From Ferruginibacter sp. (GTDB lineage: Bacteria > Bacteroidota > Bacteroidia > Chitinophagales > Chitinophagaceae), in NCBI GenBank assembly GCA_030831725.1, contig JAURKN010000130.1, forward strand, positions 1 through 29,262: a stretch of DNA of 29,262 nt, written 5' to 3'. Made by a program: the position numbers and the translations under genes. Below the pieces are notes generated by a model. That model was not told the origin of the DNA and did not search any database. It saw only the letters and a list, made by a program, of their open reading frames with translations. Below, in pieces: positions 29,107 to 29,262 of the stretch (position 1 is its first letter; every line of letters starts with the position of its first letter).

Positions 29107-29262
29107 AAGCGTACTTCAGTTCAAGTTTTTAATGCAATAGATTAACTAAGTTAATTTGTTGTTATGAGAAAATATCAAAGGTTGACCATTGATGAAAGAG
29201 AACAGATTGTAAGTTTTCTTTCTCAAGGTAAAAGCCTAAGGCAAATAGCTCTTTGTTTAACC
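29107..29262 (+). mobile_element. Left part of an IS30-family insertion sequence (incomplete)
   Basis: The transposase gene begins 64 bases past the R2 terminator. The stretch before it has a perfect inverted repeat, ATTAAC-TAA-GTTAAT (29141-29155), but I cannot place the terminal inverted repeat with certainty because the right end is outside the window. The left boundary given is approximate. Confidence 0.55.
29164..29262 (+). CDS. IS30-family transposase, N-terminal fragment
   Basis: The 33 visible residues read MRKYQRLTIDEREQIVSF then LSQGKSLRQIALCLT. This is the N-terminal helix-turn-helix typical of IS30 transposases (pattern YxxLTxxERxxIxxxLxxGxSxRxIAxxL). The DDE catalytic domain would lie beyond the right edge, so completeness cannot be judged. 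It sits directly beyond the duplicated repeat, marking the border of the accessory block. Confidence 0.85.
   Translation, partial: MRKYQRLTIDEREQIVSFLSQGKSLRQIALCLT

Overview
This window comes from a chromosome of the phylum Bacteroidota, probably in or near the Chitinophagia/Saprospiria; this placement is inferred from gene content and signals, with no phylogeny behind it. The pointers are many TAnnTTTG promoter elements just ahead of genes, almost no Shine-Dalgarno sequences, a fused E1 alpha/beta 2-oxoacid dehydrogenase, long acidic or Lys-rich tails on S16 and YidC, a glycine-rich RRM protein, and secreted DUF1573 proteins. No rRNA, tRNA or CRISPR array was seen.

Layout. 1-685: end of rdgB, then an overlapping thioesterase gene. 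679-3700 (minus): operon TPR protein > ComA-like phosphosulfolactate synthase > aroE. 3820-4173: small secreted protein. 4400-12430 (minus): yidC, rplY, rimM, rpsP, ffh and sucA, a housekeeping block for membrane insertion, ribosome assembly, protein targeting and the TCA cycle. 12636-14968 (plus): rpsT, the rpsF-rpsR-rplI operon and an RRM protein gene with a structured leader. 15051-16610 (minus): subtilisin-like lipoprotein. 16770-19698 (plus): two-domain peptide-type ABC ATPase and queA, which has a striking three-way-junction leader. 19866-20948 (minus): Ldh2-family dehydrogenase. 21046-21756: YebC-family protein. 21861-24245 (minus): fused E1. 24373-25447: two DUF1573 proteins. 25548-26744: class I/II aminotransferase with an apparently leaderless start.

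The last 2.5 kb is accessory. A visibly A+T-rich cassette (a decayed ORF, a NodB-type polysaccharide deacetylase and a formyltransferase-fold enzyme with intact catalytic residues) lies between the intact aminotransferase gene and a broken second copy of its 3' end. The two copies share a 237-bp direct repeat that includes the terminator. The eight coding differences in that repeat are all synonymous, so the second copy was probably a working gene in another lineage until recently. An IS30-type transposase begins right after it and runs off the window. This cassette is the best candidate for something new, followed by the unassigned RNA leaders before queA, rplI and the RRM gene.
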